This document shows positions 41,768 to 51,130 of a stretch of 64,000 nucleotides of DNA, piece by piece. The position numbers and the translations under genes were made by a program. The notes under the pieces are model-generated. The model searched no databases and had not been told where the DNA came from. It worked only from the letters and a program-made list of their open reading frames with translations. Position 1 is the stretch's first letter; every line of letters begins with the position of its first letter. Source of the stretch: Helicobacter pylori (GTDB taxonomy: Bacteria > Campylobacterota > Campylobacteria > Campylobacterales > Helicobacteraceae); assembly GCF_001653475.1 (NCBI RefSeq), contig NZ_CP011487.1:62001-126000 (forward strand), in the 5' to 3' direction.

Positions 41768-42629
41768 GTGAAACGGATTTTATTTTTTTTAGTAGCTACG
41801 ACTTTTTTGTTGAGAGCAGAAACGGATTCTGCTACTATTAACACTACAGTTGATCCCAATGTTATGTTTTCTTGAAAGCTCTACAGGGGATGTGAAAAAA
41901 GACCGCAAGAGGGTTTTAAAGAGTATGGTTAATTTGGAAAAAGAGCGCGTGAAGAATTTTAACCAGTATTCTGAAACCAAGATGAGTAAGGGCGACTTAT
42001 CCGCTTTTGGAGCTTTCTTTAAGGGGAGTTTGGAAAGCTGTGTGGATCAAAAGATCTGTTATTATGAACATAAAGGTGGTAAGGTTTCTTTTGTCGTGAA
42101 TGATAGGGAGAAGTTTTATAAACATGTGCTTAAAGACTTAGGGACAGAGCTTTCACTCCCTTTGTTTAACTGGCTTTATAAAGGCTCGGATTTTGGGGCT
42201 TTGCATGAGCAGTTTGGGGATATGTATGATGGGTATATCAAATATTTGATCAGCATGGTTAGGATAAGCCAAAAAGAAAAGGCTAGAAAACTGGATGCAG
42301 TCACTCTTAAAAAAATGGAAGCTCAAGCTGAGAAAGACACTAAGGCAGCGTTTCAAAAGAGGAGCAGTGGGGAGCTTGAAAACCATACGGATAGCCCTGA
42401 CTTTATAAGCTCTTCTAAGAGAACACAGAATGCTTCTAATCCGGATCTAGATTCTACGACCAATGCTAACACGCTCAAAGAAACAGCTTCAAAAGAGCCA
42501 GAAATTTCTTCAAAAAAAGAGGAAAAGCCTAAGAAAAAACGCCGCCTTTCAAAGAAAGAAAAGCAACAACAAGCCTTGCAACAAGAGTTTGAAAGGCAAA
42601 TTAGTGACTCTAGTAAGTCTGAAAAATAG
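41768..42629 (+). pseudogene. Secreted Lys-rich protein gene (HP0130 type) with a one-base frameshift
   Basis: GTG at 41768 after a GGAG-like ACTAGGAG begins MKRILFFLVATTFLLRAETD, a signal peptide. The frame ends at TGA 41873-41875 after VDPNVMFS. The remainder continues in the +1 frame as ESSTGDVKKDRKRVLKSMV to 42629. Removing one T from TCTT at 41871-41873 gives VMFSESSTGDVKK and a 286-residue protein, which is the length I recall for this gene. The body is helical with YHEHKGG-like central sequence and a very basic C-terminus (KKEEKPKKKRRLSKKEK). Without repair, any product from an internal start lacks a signal peptide. Confidence 0.8.
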
Positions 42630-42645
42630 CTAACTTATCTTTTAG

Positions 42646-42702
42646 TAGGGAGCTTTAAATAAGTCTTTTTAAGCATTCCTTTTTTAGGTTTTTAGCTCCC
42701 TA
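42646..42702 (+). terminator. Long-loop inverted repeat after the 41768 gene
   Basis: TAGGGAGCT and AGCTCCCTA are perfect 9-base arms around a 39-base T-rich loop. TCACTCTGTTTTGTG follows. The position 16 bases after the stop suits transcription end, but the loop is unusually long. Confidence 0.45.
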
Positions 42703-43034
42703 TCACTCTGTTTTGTGTTAGGGCTATCTTTTTTAAAAACCATTACTTTTTTAAAATCTTTAGACTTTAAGTTTTTTGGCTTTTTTTTGCGGTAACGATT
42801 AGGTTTTGTTGCGTAAAAATCTTTGAAATATAGCGATTGGTAGAGTTAAACATAACCCCATCTTAAGACATTCCAACGCATTTTATAAAGCCTGTAAAAA
42901 TTTTAACGGAGTATCGGTAATCAAATGGATGCCTTTGAGTGTTTTTTACAATCAAAATAAAAGAGCTTGCGTAAGCGAGAGCGGTAGTTTCTCATAACGC
43001 GCTCTTATAGGGTTAGGGGGATTTAGTTTTGGGG

Positions 43035-43082
43035 GTTGTAGGGGAATTGTTTCAAAATGCCTCCTATTCTCTTATGAGTTTT
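43035..43082. repeat. Dispersed intergenic element, copy A
   Basis: About 48 bases matching copy B at 47698-47746 at roughly three-quarters of positions by eye. The shared core is TGTAxGGxGAA, TTCAAAA, CTCCxTAT and CTTATxAxTTTT. A second shared block lies nearby at 42929-42953, but in inverted orientation relative to copy B. Confidence 0.5.
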
Positions 43083-43256
43083 AAATAAATTTAATGAGTT
43101 TTGCTATAAAAGGGAATCCCAAACGATGTAATAACGCTTGAAAACCCTATTGTTTAAAATCTTTGAAGGATATTAAAGTTGGATAAAGCTTATTTGCATT
43201 GGATAAAAACAAAGCCTTTTTAGGAACTTAAAACCCCTAAAGATTAGAGCTATCCT

Positions 43257-44624
43257 CTAGCATTTTAAGGTTTTAGCTAACCCCCCTAATGAAGTCTCTT
43301 TGTATTTTTCATTCATGTCTTTTCCGGTCGCATACATCGTAGCGATCACTTCATCTAGGCTCACTTTAGGCTTGTATTCATCTTCTAAAGCCAGTTTAGA
43401 AGCACTGATCGCTTTAATCGCTCCTAAAACATTGCGTTCAATGCAAGGGATTTGCACCAAGCCCCCCACCGGATCGCATGTCAATCCTAAATGGTGTTCC
43501 ATAGCGATTTCACTAGCGATTAAAACCTGTTGCGTGGTCGCTTGGCACAAATAGGCTAACCCCCCCGCAGCCATAGAGCTTGCCACGCCAATTTCAGCCT
43601 GACACCCCGCTTCTGCGCCACTCAAGGAAGCGTTTTTCTTGTAAAGATAGCCAATCGCCGCGCTGGTGAGTAAAAAATCATTGATGGCCTTTTGCGATAA
43701 ATTTTCAAACAAATGGTTTTTGGCGTATAAAAGCACGCTTGGCACCACCGCACACGCTCCATTAGTGGGGGCGGTTACCACCTTACCTCCGCTAGCGTTT
43801 TCTTCAGCAATGGCGCGAGCGTAAAGCGAAATGTAATCAATCAACGCTAATGGGTCTTTCCCGCTTGTGGGGTGTTTTTCTAAACGCGTTTTAATGCTTG
43901 GGGCTAATCGTGTTACTCTCAAAGAACCGGGCAGATACATTTCTTTAGAATTAGCCCCATTATGGTAACACTCAAGCATCGCATGATAAATTTTAGCCAT
44001 CATTGCATCAGGGCGGTTTTTTTGGGCGTCTTCTCTCAAACGCACGATTTCAGCGATGTTTTTTTGGTGTTTTTGGCATAATTCTAGCAATTCCTTAGCG
44101 CTTGAAAAATCATAAGCAACGCTTCCATTCCCGCCCTCTTCAGACAAGTTGTCTAATTCTTTTTCGGTATAGACAAACCCTCCACCGACAGAATAGTAAG
44201 TTTCTTCTTTTAAAACCTCATTTTTAGCGTTAAAAGCTTTTAGAATGAGAGCGTTTTGGTGTCTGGATAAAGGTTTATTGTCAAAAATCAAATCTTTAGA
44301 ATAATCAAAATGAATGCAATGTTGGTTAGCGAGCTTTAAAACTTTGTTTTCAAGCACTTCATGCAATAAGGCTTTTTTGGTTGTTACCTCTAATTCGTTA
44401 GCATAAATACCATGCAAGCCAATTAAAACCGCCTCATCGCTCAAATGCCCTTTACCGGTTAAAGCTAACGAGCCATGCAAGATGATTTGAACGCGCACAA
44501 CCTGCTCTAAAATGCCTTTTAACAACCCACAAAATCTCGCTCCAGCTTCCATAGGCCCTATAGTGTGTGAAGAGCTAGGCCCTACGCCAATTTTAAAAAT
44601 AGATAAAATAGAAAAACTAGCCAT
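43257..44624 (-). CDS. sdaA: L-serine dehydratase (deaminase)
   Basis: 455-residue iron-sulfur enzyme converting L-serine to pyruvate and ammonia. The N-terminal beta domain starts with KIGVGPSSSHTIGPM. The catalytic alpha domain has GACAVVPSV, AEAGCQAEIGVASSMAAGG and TCDPVGGLVQIPCIERN, supplying the cluster cysteines. It is a fused single-chain form of normal length. It follows sdaC with a one-base overlap, and together they import and deaminate serine, a major carbon source for this organism. The ammonia may also help acid buffering (inference). Confidence 0.96.
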   Translation of the reverse strand: MASFSILSIFKIGVGPSSSHTIGPMEAGARFCGLLKGILEQVVRVQIILHGSLALTGKGHLSDEAVLIGLHGIYANELEVTTKKALLHEVLENKVLKLANQHCIHFDYSKDLIFDNKPLSRHQNALILKAFNAKNEVLKEETYYSVGGGFVYTEKELDNLSEEGGNGSVAYDFSSAKELLELCQKHQKNIAEIVRLREDAQKNRPDAMMAKIYHAMLECYHNGANSKEMYLPGSLRVTRLAPSIKTRLEKHPTSGKDPLALIDYISLYARAIAEENASGGKVVTAPTNGACAVVPSVLLYAKNHLFENLSQKAINDFLLTSAAIGYLYKKNASLSGAEAGCQAEIGVASSMAAGGLAYLCQATTQQVLIASEIAMEHHLGLTCDPVGGLVQIPCIERNVLGAIKAISASKLALEDEYKPKVSLDEVIATMYATGKDMNEKYKETSLGGLAKTLKC

Positions 44625-45865
44625 TAAAATAGTCCTAAAAACACGCTCAAAGCCGTTAAGCTCCCAAAGACAAACACAAAAATATCCACTTTAAAGTTTC
44701 TAAAACGCTTCAAACTAGAAACGCTATAAAAAGCTATCATAGGCATCACAAACAGAATGAGCGCGATAATGGGACCGCCTAAATTTTCAATAAAATCCAA
44801 GATATTGGGGTTAATATAAGCCACAAGCGTGATAGTCAGCCATAAAAAAATCGTTACACTAACACTCAAGGTTCTAGGAGTTTTTTTCAATTTTAAACTT
44901 TGAATAATAATGCCTTCTAAACCCTCCTTAGCCCCATAATAATGCCCAAAAAAAGATGAAAAAATCGCTAAAAAAGCCACCACAGGTCCTGCATAGTTGA
45001 TTAAAGGGTTGTTTAAAGTGTTGGCAAAATAGCTTAAAATGGGGATATTTTGTTCCCTTGCTTTCACAAAATCATTAGCATTCAAGCACATCACACACGA
45101 AAACACAAAAAACATCACAAACCCTAAAAGCATCAGCGATGTCCCTAATTCAATTTGATTGAGTTTATACTCTTTGAAAGTGCCGTATTCTTTTTCCACA
45201 TCTTGAGTGAAGGTTGAAATAATGGGGCTATGGTTGAATGAAAACACAAGCACCGGTAAGGTTAGCCAAATAGCTAACACAAATTCTTTAAAACTCGGCA
45301 CCACAAAAAGATTAGCACCTTGCCAATAAGGGATAAGATACAAAGAAAAAAGCAATAAAATCAAGCATAAAGGATACACTAAAGCGTTACAAATACGCGT
45401 AACAATCGTAGCGTTAAAAACCATCACCAACATCATTAAAGAGACTAACGCTACAGCCAGTAAGCCCCGATGAAAAGGCGCTAAATGCAACTGGTTAGTG
45501 AAAAAATGATCAAACACATTAGTGATACCCACCCCATAAGCCAAACAAATAGGATAAATCGCCAAGAAATAAAGCAAAGTGATAAGAAAACCCCATTGAG
45601 CGCCAAAATGAGAGCGAACGACCATGGTAATGTCTTCTTTATCTTTAGATCCTATGAAATAAGCTAAAGCTCTATGCCCTAGATAAGTTAAAGGGAATAT
45701 AATCGCGCTCATCACCACAATAGCCCATACCCCATGCCCACCGGCTCTAATAGGCAAAAATAAAATCCCAGCCCCTACCGCCGTGCCAAATAAGGATGCC
45801 ATCCAACGCAAATCAAACGCATTGAGTTTTTTAGGATCTCTTATAAGCGCTTTTTCTTGTGCCAT
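44624..45865 (-). CDS. sdaC: Serine transporter SdaC
   Basis: 413-residue inner-membrane carrier of the hydroxy/aromatic amino acid permease family with about 11 hydrophobic spans. Signature parts are LFGTAVGAGILFLPIRAGGHG at the first span, FSFNHSPIISTFTQDVEKEYG near residue 212, and SFFGHYYGAKEGLEG. It shares one base with sdaA downstream, a strongly coupled pair. Probably serine/proton symport. Confidence 0.94.
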   Translation of the reverse strand: MAQEKALIRDPKKLNAFDLRWMASLFGTAVGAGILFLPIRAGGHGVWAIVVMSAIIFPLTYLGHRALAYFIGSKDKEDITMVVRSHFGAQWGFLITLLYFLAIYPICLAYGVGITNVFDHFFTNQLHLAPFHRGLLAVALVSLMMLVMVFNATIVTRICNALVYPLCLILLLFSLYLIPYWQGANLFVVPSFKEFVLAIWLTLPVLVFSFNHSPIISTFTQDVEKEYGTFKEYKLNQIELGTSLMLLGFVMFFVFSCVMCLNANDFVKAREQNIPILSYFANTLNNPLINYAGPVVAFLAIFSSFFGHYYGAKEGLEGIIIQSLKLKKTPRTLSVSVTIFLWLTITLVAYINPNILDFIENLGGPIIALILFVMPMIAFYSVSSLKRFRNFKVDIFVFVFGSLTALSVFLGLF

Positions 45866-46046
45866 GCTATTAAACCGCCCCTTTTATCGTGTTAAAGAGT
45901 TTCCATTGTAGCATAAAGCTTTTTATGATTGGGGTTTTTTGAGATTAAGGGGTGGTTTTTAGCGCGCATTTATTTTCTAAAATCCACGATTTAACCCGCA
46001 CAAGCTATAATAACGCTTAAAAAAAGATTAATAAAGGATTATAGAA

Positions 46047-47396
46047 ATGTCAAACACAACTTGGTCGCCCGCTTCATGGCATTCTTTTAAGATAGAGCAA
46101 CACCCCACTTATAAAGATAAGCAAGAATTAGAAAGGGTCAAAAAAGAATTACGCTCTTACCCTCCCTTAGTGTTTGCTGGTGAAGCGAGGAACTTGCAAG
46201 AGCGCTTAGCCCAAGCGATTGACAATAAGGCGTTTTTGTTGCAGGGGGGCGATTGCGCGGAGTCGTTTTCTCAATTTAGCGCTAACAGGATTAAAGACAT
46301 GTTTAAAGTGATGATGCAAATGGCGATTGTCTTAACTTTTGCTGGCTCTATACCAATCGTGAAAGTGGGGCGCATTGCCGGGCAATTTGCCAAGCCGCGC
46401 TCTAATGCGACTGAAATACTAGATAATGAAGAAGTGCTAAGCTATAGGGGGGATATTATCAATGGGATTTCCAAAAAAGAAAGAGAGCCAAAGCCTGAAA
46501 GAATGCTTAAAGCCTACCATCAAAGCGTAGCGACTTTAAACCTTATCAGAGCCTTTGCTCAAGGCGGGTTAGCGGATTTAGAGCAAGTGCATCGTTTCAA
46601 TTTGGATTTTGTCAAAAATAACGACTTTGGGCAAAAATACCAGCAAATCGCTGACCGGATCACGCAAGCTTTAGGGTTTATGCAAGCATGCGGGGTGGAG
46701 ATAGAGCGAACACCTATTCTTAGGGAAGTGGAATTTTACACGAGCCACGAAGCGTTACTGCTCCATTATGAAGAGCCTTTGGTGCGTAAGGATAGTTTGA
46801 CTAACCAGTTTTATGATTGCTCCGCGCACATGCTGTGGATTGGCGAAAGGACAAGAGACCCTAAGGGTGCGCATGTGGAGTTTTTAAGGGGGGTTTGTAA
46901 CCCTATTGGCGTGAAAATCGGGCCTAATGCGAGCGTGAGCGAAGTGTTAGAATTGTGCGATGTTTTAAACCCGCACAACATTAAGGGGCGTTTGAATTTG
47001 ATCGTGCGCATGGGCTCTAAGACGATTAAAGAGCGTTTGCCTAAACTTTTGCAAGGGGTGTTGAAAGAAAAACGCCATATTTTATGGAGCATTGATCCAA
47101 TGCATGGCAACACGGTTAAAACCAGTTTGGGGGTTAAAACAAGGGCTTTTGATAGCGTGTTAGATGAAGTGAAAAGCTTTTTTGAAATCCATAGGGCTGA
47201 AGGGAGTTTGGCTTCAGGGGTTCATTTGGAAATGACAGGTGAGAATGTTACAGAATGTATCGGTGGCTCGCAAGCGATCACTGAAGAGGGTTTGAGTTGC
47301 CATTACTATACGCAATGCGATCCAAGATTAAACGCCACCCAAGCCCTAGAACTCGCTTTCTTAATCGCTGACATGCTTAAAAAACAGCGTGCTTAG
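46047..47396 (+). CDS. aroF: 3-deoxy-7-phosphoheptulonate (DAHP) synthase, class II
   Basis: 449-residue plant-type (class II) DAHP synthase, first step of the shikimate pathway from PEP and erythrose 4-phosphate. Visible motifs include [11 protein letters not shown] with the metal-binding Cys, [26 protein letters not shown] (as [13 protein letters not shown]) and [15 protein letters not shown]. The length fits class II; there is no similarity to the E. coli AroFGH class. AAAGGATTATAGAA precedes the ATG. Followed by a good terminator. Symbol used by convention in H. pylori; others write dhs1 or aroG. Confidence 0.95.
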   Translation: MSNTTWSPASWHSFKIEQHPTYKDKQELERVKKELRSYPPLVFAGEARNLQERLAQAIDNKAFLLQGGDCAESFSQFSANRIKDMFKVMMQMAIVLTFAGSIPIVKVGRIAGQFAKPRSNATEILDNEEVLSYRGDIINGISKKEREPKPERMLKAYHQSVATLNLIRAFAQGGLADLEQVHRFNLDFVKNNDFGQKYQQIADRITQALGFMQACGVEIERTPILREVEFYTSHEALLLHYEEPLVRKDSLTNQFYDCSAHMLWIGERTRDPKGAHVEFLRGVCNPIGVKIGPNASVSEVLELCDVLNPHNIKGRLNLIVRMGSKTIKERLPKLLQGVLKEKRHILWSIDPMHGNTVKTSLGVKTRAFDSVLDEVKSFFEIHRAEGSLASGVHLEMTGENVTECIGGSQAITEEGLSCHYYTQCDPRLNATQALELAFLIADMLKKQRA

Positions 47397-47434
47397 TTAA
47401 AAAGAGATTAATCTTTTTTTAACTCTTTTTCTTT
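47395..47434 (+). terminator. Terminator after the DAHP synthase gene
   Basis: AGTTAAAAAGA and TCTTTTTTTAACT form a stem (two T bulged) with a GATTAA loop, followed by CTTTTTCTTT. It begins within the stop codon. Confidence 0.7.
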
Positions 47435-47439
47435 ATAAT
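47434..47439 (+). promoter_or_regulatory. -10 box of the small lipoprotein gene
   Basis: A perfect TATAAT 35 bases before the ATG at 47475, immediately after the upstream terminator. Confidence 0.55.
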
Positions 47440-47474
47440 TATCGTTAGCATTTTAATATTCAAAGGAGCTTGAA

Positions 47475-47609
47475 ATGAGAATTTCTTTTTTAGCTGTAAT
47501 TTTAGTGCTATTATTTGCAGCTTGTCGTGAAACCAAACAACAAATTTTACAAAACGAAGCCGATAGCACCCCTTCAGAAAAAACCATTTGGCAGCCTGAA
47601 CAAAAATAA
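47475..47609 (+). CDS. Small lipoprotein, 44 residues
   Basis: ATG after CAAAGGAGCTTGAA. It reads MRISFLAVILVLLFAACRET, a lipoprotein signal with lipobox LFAAC at Cys17, then a polar mature peptide (KQQILQNEADSTPSEK and TIWQPEQK). It has its own -10 box and a strong ribosome site, and matches the place of HP0135. Function unknown; the mature part is only 28 residues. Confidence 0.8.
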   Translation: MRISFLAVILVLLFAACRETKQQILQNEADSTPSEKTIWQPEQK

Positions 47610-47697
47610 AAATTGTAAAAATACTCAAAGGCATTTTTTAAAATAAACGCAATAAAAAAGCTAGCGGATGGTAGTCTTTTGTCAAGCGATCTTAAGG

Positions 47698-47746
47698 GCT
47701 GTAAGGAGAAACGACTTCAAAACACTCCCTATCCCTTATAAATTTT
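47698..47746. repeat. Dispersed intergenic element, copy B
   Basis: Partner of copy A at 43035. The block 47612-47634 (TTGTAAAAATACTCAAAGGC core) matches the reverse complement of 42929-42953 almost exactly. Read on the minus strand, AGGGAG and TTG begin a 12-codon frame, in the same place as the 10-codon frame of copy A. Confidence 0.5.
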
Positions 47747-47831
47747 ATTATCCAACTAAATTAAAGTTTTTAAAAGTAAGAGAATGGCTAAAAAGCCCAG
47801 AATTAAAACGGGTGAAAGCTTGAGAGCCAAA

Positions 47832-48290
47832 CTACAAACTCTCTAAAACCTTTTGAGCATGGCCTTTCGCTTTGACATTGTAGAAGCATTTTTCTAAAAC
47901 GCCTTGCGTGTTGATAATGAAAGTGGAGCGGATAATCCCCAAATGCTCCTTCCCGTAAAGCATACGTTTGCCATAAGCTTTGTAAAGATTGGCGGCTTTT
48001 TTATCTTCATCGCAGAGCAAAATCACATTCAAAGAGCATTGGCTGATAAATTTTTGATGCGATTGGGCGTTATCAGGGCTTATGCCCACGACAACAGCGT
48101 TTTTCTTTTCAAATTCACTAAACAGAGCACTAAAGTCTTGCGCTTCTAAAGTGCATCCTGGGGTGTTGTCTTTAGGGTAGAAATACAGCACCACTTTTTT
48201 ATGGAGCAAATCTTTTAAAGAAATTTCTACGCCATCGCTGTTTTTCAATCTAAAATCAGGGGCTAATTGCCCTACTTTTAATTTTTCCAT
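47832..48290 (-). CDS. bcp: Thiol peroxidase Bcp (AhpC/TSA family)
   Basis: 152-residue peroxiredoxin Q that reduces hydroperoxides with thioredoxin. The peroxidatic Cys46 is in YPKDNTPGCTLEAQDF. The resolving Cys five residues later, seen in E. coli Bcp, is absent. Later cysteines in FISQCSLNVILLCDED could act instead. Cytosolic. It sits 10 bases after lutC on the same strand, so it may be co-transcribed with the lactate oxidation genes. Confidence 0.95.
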   Translation of the reverse strand: MEKLKVGQLAPDFRLKNSDGVEISLKDLLHKKVVLYFYPKDNTPGCTLEAQDFSALFSEFEKKNAVVVGISPDNAQSHQKFISQCSLNVILLCDEDKKAANLYKAYGKRMLYGKEHLGIIRSTFIINTQGVLEKCFYNVKAKGHAQKVLESL

Positions 48291-48299
48291 CCTTATCCT

Positions 48300-48935
48300 T
48301 TAATAGAGAATGATAGCGACTTTTTGAGGCCCATGCACCCCAAAAACGGTTTTTAATTCAATATCGGCTGTCCGGCTAGGCCCGCCAATAAGGAGCATGT
48401 TTGTGGGCAATACACCGTTTTTGCTCTGGTTTTTTAAAGCTTGCATGCCTTCACTCAAATTGCGCACAATGGATTCTTTTTTCAATAAGATAATGCAATT
48501 AAGGGTGATGAGCGAAAGCAATCGCGGGCTTGCATGCGAAGAAACCGCCCCAATCATGCCCAAGCTTGAAATCCCGCAAACCCCATGCAACAAAGCCGTA
48601 TCAATCTCAAACAACTCTTCACGCATCGCTTCAATTTCTTTATCATAAGGCTGTAAAATAAAATCCTTAAATGCTTCAAAATTCAAATTTAAATCTGTAG
48701 AGTGTAAGACTTTTTTGCTTTTAAAATTTTCTAAAGCCTTTAAAACCGCTTGCTCTAAATTTTCTTTAGCGCTTTCAATGACTTCAGCTTTATTCAACAC
48801 TTGGAAATGTTTGTATTCTTCCACCAAGTCTTCAAATTCCACTTTAATGATATTCCTGTAAGCAGGGTTTGCTCCCTGAATGGTGTGCTTGGCTCTGGCT
48901 TCTTTAATGCGGTTTAAAATAAGCTCTTTACTCAT
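48300..48935 (-). CDS. lutC: Lactate utilization protein LutC
   Basis: 211-residue LutC/YkgG (DUF162) family protein. LLIGGPSRTADIELKTVFGVHGP at the C-terminus is the family signature. It is one of three subunits of the LutABC L-lactate oxidase complex feeding electrons to quinone. Its ATG overlaps the end of lutB by 8 bases. Upstream partners lutA and lutB and the divergent permeases support the role. Confidence 0.92.
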   Translation of the reverse strand: MSKELILNRIKEARAKHTIQGANPAYRNIIKVEFEDLVEEYKHFQVLNKAEVIESAKENLEQAVLKALENFKSKKVLHSTDLNLNFEAFKDFILQPYDKEIEAMREELFEIDTALLHGVCGISSLGMIGAVSSHASPRLLSLITLNCIILLKKESIVRNLSEGMQALKNQSKNGVLPTNMLLIGGPSRTADIELKTVFGVHGPQKVAIILY

Positions 48936-50373
48936 AAATAACCCCTTCTAAGTGCTGAACTTTTGCATGCAAGCTTGTGTCCATATCGGGTAAGGTTCTC
49001 ACGCTCGCCCACTCTTTGACTAAAGGCAGTATGGGGGCTAAAAGCTTGCCTAAAGGCGAGAAAAATTGAGCCATTTTCAATTGGAAACGCCACTTAGCCC
49101 CATCGCTTGCCATTTTGGCAAACATTTTCATAGAGAATTTTTCCATCCCGCTGTGTTGGGTGCTTTTAGCCCCCTTGACTACACCCCTGCCCTCGCCCAC
49201 TTTATCCGATCGCAAGTCTCTAATGAGTTCTGCTAAAGGGATTTCTACAGGGCAAACTTCAGTGCAACGCCCGCAAAGACTGCATAAATTAGGGATATGC
49301 CCGTAATTATTCAGGCCAAAGAGTTGGGGGGATACCACCACGCCTATAGGGCCAGGATAAGTAGAAAGATAGGCATGCCCACCGATTTTATCATACACAG
49401 GGCAGTGGTTCAAACAAGTCCCGCAACGAATGCATGAAAGAGCGCGATAATACTTTTCATCAGCCAAAATATTAGAGCGGTTGTTGTCTAATAAAATGAT
49501 GTGGGCTTCTTTAGGGCCGTCTAAATCGCCCTCTTTTCTGGGGCCTGTGATAATGTTTTGATAACAAGTGATAGGCACACCCACAGCACTTGGAGCGAGC
49601 AGATTGTTTAAAATCGCCGCATCATCAAAGCTTTCTACTAATTTTTCAATCCCGCAAATAGCAACATGCACATCGCATGCGGTGGTACTCATTCTGCCAT
49701 TGCCTTCATTTTCCACTAACCAAATCGCTCCTTCATTAGCGATAGCGAAATTAACCCCACTAATCCCCATTTTAAAGCTTTCAAATTCTTTGCGCATGTG
49801 TTTTCTGGCGATCGCATTAAGCTTTTCAGGCTCTTCTTCATAAGCGGCGTTGAGTTTTTCTTCAAAAATCTTACCGATTTGCTTGCGGTTTTTATGGATA
49901 GCCGGCACGACAATATGCACAGGGTGTTCATTAATGAGTTGGATAATCAATTCGCCCAAATCCGTTTCTTGCGCTTGAATGCCCTTTTCTTTGAGATAAT
50001 GGTTCAAGCCAATTTCTTCGCTCGCCATGGATTTTTGCTTTAAAATGCGCTTGATATCTTTTTCTTTAGCGAGGTTGTAAATGATTTCATTAGCTTCATC
50101 GCCGTCTTTAGCGTAATGGATTTTAAAGCCGTTTTGAGTGGCGTTTTTTTCAAACAATTCCAAATATTCATCAAGCCTGGATAAAATTTTAAGCTTGACT
50201 TCTTTGCCTAATTCCCTTAAATTTTCCCACTCGCTGTAACGATTTTTAATCAGATTCTTACGATTAGTCCTTAAGGTATCCATTGCAGAACGCAAATTTT
50301 CCCTTAATTGCTTATCGCCTAATTGGTCGGTGATGGTTTCTTCGTATTCTTGGTCGCTGTGATATTTTTCCAT
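48928..50373 (-). CDS. lutB: Lactate utilization iron-sulfur protein LutB
   Basis: 481 residues. The N-terminal two-thirds is a LutB/YkgF DUF162-type domain (INEHPVHIVVPAIHKNR, ANEGAIWLVENEGNGR). It is followed by two 4Fe-4S ferredoxin motifs, CIRCGTCLNHCPVY near residue 315 and CSLCGRCTEVCPVE near 365. The C-terminal DUF3390 region ends it. Membrane-associated L-lactate oxidation with LutA and LutC. It lies 28 bases after lutA. Confidence 0.95.
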   Translation of the reverse strand: MEKYHSDQEYEETITDQLGDKQLRENLRSAMDTLRTNRKNLIKNRYSEWENLRELGKEVKLKILSRLDEYLELFEKNATQNGFKIHYAKDGDEANEIIYNLAKEKDIKRILKQKSMASEEIGLNHYLKEKGIQAQETDLGELIIQLINEHPVHIVVPAIHKNRKQIGKIFEEKLNAAYEEEPEKLNAIARKHMRKEFESFKMGISGVNFAIANEGAIWLVENEGNGRMSTTACDVHVAICGIEKLVESFDDAAILNNLLAPSAVGVPITCYQNIITGPRKEGDLDGPKEAHIILLDNNRSNILADEKYYRALSCIRCGTCLNHCPVYDKIGGHAYLSTYPGPIGVVVSPQLFGLNNYGHIPNLCSLCGRCTEVCPVEIPLAELIRDLRSDKVGEGRGVVKGAKSTQHSGMEKFSMKMFAKMASDGAKWRFQLKMAQFFSPLGKLLAPILPLVKEWASVRTLPDMDTSLHAKVQHLEGVIYE

Positions 50374-50401
50374 GATTATTCCTTAAAATAATTCTTTAAT
50401 G

Positions 50402-51130
50402 TTAAAGCCCAAGCCTTGAGGCTAAAAAGTCATAAAAATGCATGGGTTTTGTTAAAGAGCCCATTTTTTGCATAGCGGTGCTGATATTCATCAAACACCC
50501 AGCATCCGCTGAAACAATCACATCCACTTGACGGCTTTCTATGTCTTTAATCTTTTCTTTGACCATAACCGCTGAAATTTCAGGCTCTTTGACTGAAAAA
50601 GTCCCTCCAAACCCGCAGCACTCTTCTTCTTTTTCCAATTCAATGAGTTCCACATTTTTAAGCTGTCTGATGAGATTTTTCGCTGAGTCAATCACTTTAG
50701 CCACCCTTAAGGCATGGCAGTTAGAATGCCATGTGATTTTAAGGGGTTCGCCCTTATCTTCATACTTGACTTGCAATTTTTTATCCAAAAACTCGCTTAA
50801 TTCATACACCCTAGAGCAAAAATCTTTAACCATGTTGAATTCCGCATGCCCTTCAAACAATTCCAAATAATCATGCCGCATCATCCCTGTGCATGAACCG
50901 CTAGGTAAAATAATAGGGTAGTCGTTACTGGAATAAAGTTTGATATTATATAGAACGACTTTTTTTGTCTCTTCATAATACCCTGAGTTATAGCTTGGCT
51001 GACCGCAACATGTTTGGTCTTTTTTAAAAACCACTTCCAAATTTTCCTTACGGAGTAATTTGATAGCGTTAAGCGATGCGTTGCTGTATATGGCTGCTCC
51101 TAGACAAGTAGCAAAGAAATTGACTTTCAA
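50402..51130 (-). CDS. lutA: Lactate utilization protein LutA
   Basis: 242 residues from the TTG at 51130, which has AAGGAG six bases upstream and gives MKVNFFATCLGAAIYS, the normal family start. The open frame runs 33 codons further but encodes an unrelated hydrophobic stretch. Two CCG (DUF3390-type heterodisulfide reductase) domains are visible: DQTCCGQPSYNSGYY with SGSCTGMM, and EEECCGFGGTFSV with DAGCLMN. It is the cysteine-rich redox subunit of LutABC. First gene of the lutABC-bcp run. Confidence 0.93.
   Translation of the reverse strand: MKVNFFATCLGAAIYSNASLNAIKLLRKENLEVVFKKDQTCCGQPSYNSGYYEETKKVVLYNIKLYSSNDYPIILPSGSCTGMMRHDYLELFEGHAEFNMVKDFCSRVYELSEFLDKKLQVKYEDKGEPLKITWHSNCHALRVAKVIDSAKNLIRQLKNVELIELEKEEECCGFGGTFSVKEPEISAVMVKEKIKDIESRQVDVIVSADAGCLMNISTAMQKMGSLTKPMHFYDFLASRLGL

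Larger units (their letters stand above)
42630..43256. other. Convergent intergenic region before sdaA
   Basis: 627 bases without a credible gene. It holds a 9-base perfect inverted repeat (42646-42702), part of a dispersed element (42929-42953 and 43035-43082), and AT-rich sequence. Read on the minus strand, AGGAGG and TTG begin a 10-codon frame at 43055-43023, too short to call. Confidence 0.6.

Noticed and set aside
47419-47634. 71-codon minus-strand open frame over the small lipoprotein gene
   Set aside because: Antisense to a gene with its own promoter, ribosome site and lipobox; Phe/Lys-rich translation typical of AT-rich shadow.
47641-47830. Possible AapA/IsoA-type toxin-antitoxin module
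   Set aside because: Small repeated intergenic element, but I found no AapA-like peptide frame with a matching antisense promoter; kept only as an unexplained repeat.
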